A stretch of DNA of 64,000 bases, taken from Burkholderia catarinensis. GTDB lineage: Bacteria; Pseudomonadota; Gammaproteobacteria; Burkholderiales; Burkholderiaceae. A program made the translations under genes and the position numbers. Below, one piece after another: positions 61,242 through 64,000 of the stretch. The stretch spans positions 124,001-188,000 of the forward strand of contig NZ_MDEQ02000003.1 of the NCBI RefSeq assembly GCF_001883705.2, read 5' to 3'. The number at the start of each line of letters is the position of its first letter. The stretch's first letter is position 1. A model generated the notes under the pieces. The model was not told where the DNA came from. It saw only the letters and a program-made list of their open reading frames with translations, and ran no database searches.

Positions 61242-62159
61242 TTACGCAGCCTTGCCGTGCGTTTGTTCGGGCAACGCAAACGCCGTGCGCGCATGCGCGG
61301 CGACGGCCGCGAGCGGCGCGTCGAGGCGGGCCGCATCGTGCCGGCGCAGCAGCCACAGATCGATCTGCGGCTTGAAATCGGCGAGCGGCACGATCTCGAG
61401 CGCGTCGCGCAGCGGGCTGCACTCGACGAGCGGCAGCGGCATCAGCCCGATGCCGAAGCCGTTCGCGACGCTCTGCAGTTGCAGGTCGCGGCCGTAGGTG
61501 TCGAGCGTGACCGGCATCGGCAGGCCCTGCGCGTCGAGCGCGCGCCGCAGGCCGGCCCGGAAGCCGCAGCCGTCCGGATTGAGCACCCAGCCGCGCGCTT
61601 GGCAATCGGCGAGCCGGTAGCTGCGGCGCGGCCAGTCGCCCTTGCGGCCGACCGCGACGAGCCGCGTGGCCAGCAGCCGAACGCCCTCGACCTGCGCCGG
61701 CAGCACCATCTCGCGCGCGAGGAATACGAGCGCCGCATCGAGTTCGCGGCGTGCGACGCGCTCGACGAGCAGGCCGCCCCACGCGGTCGTGACCTGCGTC
61801 GCGAGCGCGGGCCACTGCGCGGCGAGTTCCGCGATGAGCGCGGGCAGCATCAGCTCGCCGAGCCCCTGCGTAAGCCCGATCCGGAATTCACCGGCGGGCG
61901 GCTGCTCGCCGGCCGTCAGTTCGCGCAGCGCATCGACCTCGCGCAGGATCGCGCGACACTGCTCGAATACCTGCCGGCCGATGTCGGTCGGGCGCGGCGG
62001 CTTCGTGTTGCGGTCGAGCAGGATCACGCCGAGCGCTTCCTCGAGATTCTGTACGCGCCGCGTGATCGCGGGCTGCGTCATCCCGAGTTCGGTCGCGGCC
62101 TGGCTCAGGGTCTGGCAGCGGACGACCGCTGCAAAAGCGTCGATATCGCTAATTTTCAT
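61242..62159 (-). CDS. LysR-family regulator, CysB/Cbl-like position
   Basis: A 305-residue LysR protein. The HTH is MKISDIDAFAAVVRCQTLSQAATELGMTQPAITRRVQNLEEALGV (1-45) and the effector domain follows (GLTQGLGELMLPALIAEL, GWVLNPDGCGFR). It is divergent from the cysteine-dioxygenase-family gene with a 62-bp gap, so it surely controls that promoter. Sulfate starvation or an organosulfur signal is likely by context. Start ATG 62159. Confidence 0.9.
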   Translation of the reverse strand: MKISDIDAFAAVVRCQTLSQAATELGMTQPAITRRVQNLEEALGVILLDRNTKPPRPTDIGRQVFEQCRAILREVDALRELTAGEQPPAGEFRIGLTQGLGELMLPALIAELAAQWPALATQVTTAWGGLLVERVARRELDAALVFLAREMVLPAQVEGVRLLATRLVAVGRKGDWPRRSYRLADCQARGWVLNPDGCGFRAGLRRALDAQGLPMPVTLDTYGRDLQLQSVANGFGIGLMPLPLVECSPLRDALEIVPLADFKPQIDLWLLRRHDAARLDAPLAAVAAHARTAFALPEQTHGKAA

Positions 62160-62221
62160 GTTTGTTCTGCATGGTCTTTCGGGTGCATCATGACGATCCA
62201 TCATATTCGAGGAGGCAGCCG

Positions 62222-62788
62222 ATGAGTACGCTTTCGTTGCATCAGACGCCGCTGCGTCCGTTCGTCGACGGTCTGGGCGCGCTGCTCGCGTCCGGCGCGA
62301 ACGAGGCGCGCATTCTCGACGAGGGCGGCGCGCTGCTCGCCACGCTCGTCGAACACGACGACTGGTTGCCCGACGCGTTCGCCCAGCCCGATCCGGCGCG
62401 CTATCGGCAGTACCTGCTGAATCTCGACCCGGACGAGCGGTTCTCGGTCGTCAGCTTCGTGTGGGGGCCCGGGCAGGCGACGCCGATCCACAACCACACG
62501 GTGTGGGGGCTGATCGGGATGCTGCGCGGCGGCGAGTTTTCGCAGCCGTACCGGTTCGACGCAGCGGGCAAGCCCGTGCCGTCGGGCGAAGTCGTGCGGC
62601 TGCGGCCGGGCGAGGTCGAGGCCGTGTCGCCGCGCATCGGCGACGTCCATCGCGTGACCAATGCCTTCGCCGATCAGGTATCGATCAGCATCCACGTGTA
62701 CGGCGCGAACATCGGCACGGTCGAGCGCGCGGTGTACCTGGACGACGGCACCGTGAAGCCGTTCGTGTCAGGCTATTCGAACGCTTGA
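62222..62788 (+). CDS. cysteine dioxygenase-family cupin (thiol dioxygenase)
   Basis: A 188-residue cupin that adds O2 to a thiol. The iron ligands are His90 and His92 in TPIHNHTVWG, and His143 in DVHRVTN; Tyr160 in ISIHVYG matches the conserved tyrosine. Arg60/Arg62 lies where substrate carboxylate-binding arginines occur. Product is a sulfinate from cysteine or from 3-mercaptopropionate; the two cannot be told apart here. The following rhodanese gene (106 bp on) suggests further sulfinate or sulfane handling. Confidence 0.88.
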   Translation: MSTLSLHQTPLRPFVDGLGALLASGANEARILDEGGALLATLVEHDDWLPDAFAQPDPARYRQYLLNLDPDERFSVVSFVWGPGQATPIHNHTVWGLIGMLRGGEFSQPYRFDAAGKPVPSGEVVRLRPGEVEAVSPRIGDVHRVTNAFADQVSISIHVYGANIGTVERAVYLDDGTVKPFVSGYSNA

Positions 62789-62894
62789 CGCGACGTCTGA
62801 TGCGGACGGCCGGTTGCCGGCACGCGCCGGCCGGCCCAGGATTCATCCGTTCTACTTTCTTCACCGACTTCAACGTATTCAAGACAGAGACATC

Positions 62895-64000
62895 GTGACG
62901 CAATCCGCCGATTCCACTTCCCGCTTTTCCGCCGCGTCGTACCAGGACGTGCGCGCACGCCTGCTGGCCCGCGACGAGATCGCGCTGATCGACGTACGCG
63001 AGGAAGATCCGTACGCGCAGGGCCATCCGCTGTGGGCCGCCAACTTTCCGTTGTCGAAGCTCGAACTCGACGCGTGGACACGGATTCCGCGCCGCGACAC
63101 ACCGATCGTCGTGTTCGGCGAAGCGGGCGGCGAGGATCTCGCGCCGCGTGCGGCCGCGAAGCTCGCGCAGCTCGGCTACACCGACGTGCGGCTGCTCGAC
63201 GGCGGCCTCGCGGGCTGGCTGGCCGCGGGCGGTGAACTGTTCATCGACGTGAACGTGCCGAGCAAGTCGTTCGGCGAATGGGTCGAGGCCGAGCGGCATA
63301 CGCCGTCGCTGTCCGCGCAGGAAGTGCAGGCGCTGATCGATGCGAAGGCCGATGTCGTGATCGTCGACGCGCGCCGTTTCGACGAATACCAGACGATGAA
63401 CATCCCGACCTCGACGAGCGTGCCGGGCGCGGAACTCGTGCTGCGCGTGCGTGCGCTCGCGCCGAATCCGCAAACGCAGGTGGTCGTTAACTGCGCGGGC
63501 CGCACGCGCAGCATCATCGGCACGCAGTCGCTCGTCAACGCGGGGCTGCCGAATCCGGTCGCCGCGCTGCGCAACGGCACGATCGGCTGGACGCTCGCCG
63601 GCCAGACGCTCGAGCGAGGCGCCGCGCGACGCTTTCCGGACGATATCGACGCGACGCAGCGTGCCGACGCACGCCAGGCAGCACGCGCGGTGGCCGAACG
63701 CGCCGGCGTGCCGCGCATCGCGCTTGCGGATGTCGCCACGCTCGACGAGCCGGGGCGCACGCTGTACCGCTTCGACGTGCGTACGCCGGAGGAATACGAA
63801 GCCGGCCATCTGCCGGGCTTCCTGAGCACGCCGGGCGGCCAGCTCGTGCAGGAGACCGACCATCATGCGGCCGTGCGCGGCGCGCGGATCGTGCTGGCCG
63901 ACGACGACGGCGTGCGCGCGGACATGACCGCGTCGTGGCTCGCACAGATGGGCTGGGACGTGCGCATTGTCGAACCGGCCGGCGCGGCGGCGTTCGGCGA
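62895..64000 (+). CDS. multi-domain rhodanese (sulfurtransferase), partial
   Basis: At least 368 residues, open at the right edge. Three rhodanese-like units are visible: 14-115 (LIDVREEDPYAQGHP, but FGEAGGE in place of the Cys loop), 137-240 (VIVDARRFDEYQTMNIP with active Cys200 in NCAGRTRSIIG) and 274-368 (YRFDVRTPEEYEAGHLPGF, where the loop reads LADDDGV without Cys). Only the middle domain can carry persulfide. The start is GTG 62895, since no nearer ATG is in frame. It follows the thiol dioxygenase and could move sulfur from its product. Confidence 0.87.
   Translation, partial: MTQSADSTSRFSAASYQDVRARLLARDEIALIDVREEDPYAQGHPLWAANFPLSKLELDAWTRIPRRDTPIVVFGEAGGEDLAPRAAAKLAQLGYTDVRLLDGGLAGWLAAGGELFIDVNVPSKSFGEWVEAERHTPSLSAQEVQALIDAKADVVIVDARRFDEYQTMNIPTSTSVPGAELVLRVRALAPNPQTQVVVNCAGRTRSIIGTQSLVNAGLPNPVAALRNGTIGWTLAGQTLERGAARRFPDDIDATQRADARQAARAVAERAGVPRIALADVATLDEPGRTLYRFDVRTPEEYEAGHLPGFLSTPGGQLVQETDHHAAVRGARIVLADDDGVRADMTASWLAQMGWDVRIVEPAGAAAFG

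Noticed and set aside
1..64000. CRISPR arrays, rRNA or complete tRNA genes, prophage structural genes, replication origins
   Set aside because: No regularly spaced repeats, rRNA-like stretches, cloverleaf folds, phage genes or rep/par genes were seen on either strand.

Overview
The window looks like chromosomal DNA of a Burkholderia, most likely the Burkholderia cepacia complex and probably a secondary chromosome. The grounds are very high GC with strong third-position bias, a complete homoprotocatechuate (hpa) pathway, a Gram-negative porin, a membrane gluconate dehydrogenase, and many LysR/AraC/MarR/MocR regulators beside ABC transporters. The species call is inference; I ran no searches.

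0-12 kb: an orphan sigma-54 activator (302-1693) faces a tightly coupled minus-strand operon (7705 to 1740). The operon holds a carrier protein, an acyl-CoA-dehydrogenase-like enzyme, an amino acid:[carrier protein] ligase (class II aaRS homologue), a DUF1839 protein and a GH2 beta-mannosidase-like hydrolase. Every junction is a 4-bp ATGA or GTGA overlap. Two Crp/Fnr-type regulators of equal length flank a ~0.9 kb AT-rich control region with a near-consensus -24/-12 promoter. That promoter reads into the second regulator and an undecaprenyl-phosphate sugar phosphotransferase, which points to exopolysaccharide control.

12-23.4 kb: mostly housekeeping or metabolic genes: a DksA-like zinc-finger protein, DNA polymerase X, alanine dehydrogenase, a DUF3995 membrane protein, RNA 2'-phosphotransferase, a three-subunit gluconate 2-dehydrogenase behind a LacI-type operator, and a CPA2 cation/proton antiporter.

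23.6-26.2 kb: a lower-GC accessory island with a PAAR protein, a Tae4-type amidase effector and two tandem small membrane proteins (candidate immunity), followed by two broken transposase remnants.

26.2-41.9 kb: a class B penicillin-binding protein (second FtsI), a small hypothetical protein, a reductase-like SDR, hpaR divergent from hpaG1-G2-E-D-F-H-I (the meta-cleavage lower pathway of 4-hydroxyphenylacetate degradation), an HTH/PIN toxin-antitoxin pair with a repeat-built operator, an AraC regulator, a quinone-oxidoreductase-like enzyme and a porin.

42-51.3 kb: an iron/phosphonate-type ABC importer with a fused double permease, a MocR regulator divergent from an MFS exporter, and a TctDE-like two-component system.

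51.4-64 kb: a sulfur-centred region. One minus-strand run encodes a flavin-dependent SsuD-like monooxygenase, a class II aldolase-like protein, two different periplasmic binding proteins, an SsuBC-like transporter, an unusual membrane cytochrome c and a MOSC protein. Around it lie an SfnB/DszC-like acyl-CoA-dehydrogenase-fold protein, a LysR regulator, a cysteine-dioxygenase-family cupin and a multi-rhodanese protein cut by the window end. I infer a system for acquiring and desulfurising an organosulfur compound.
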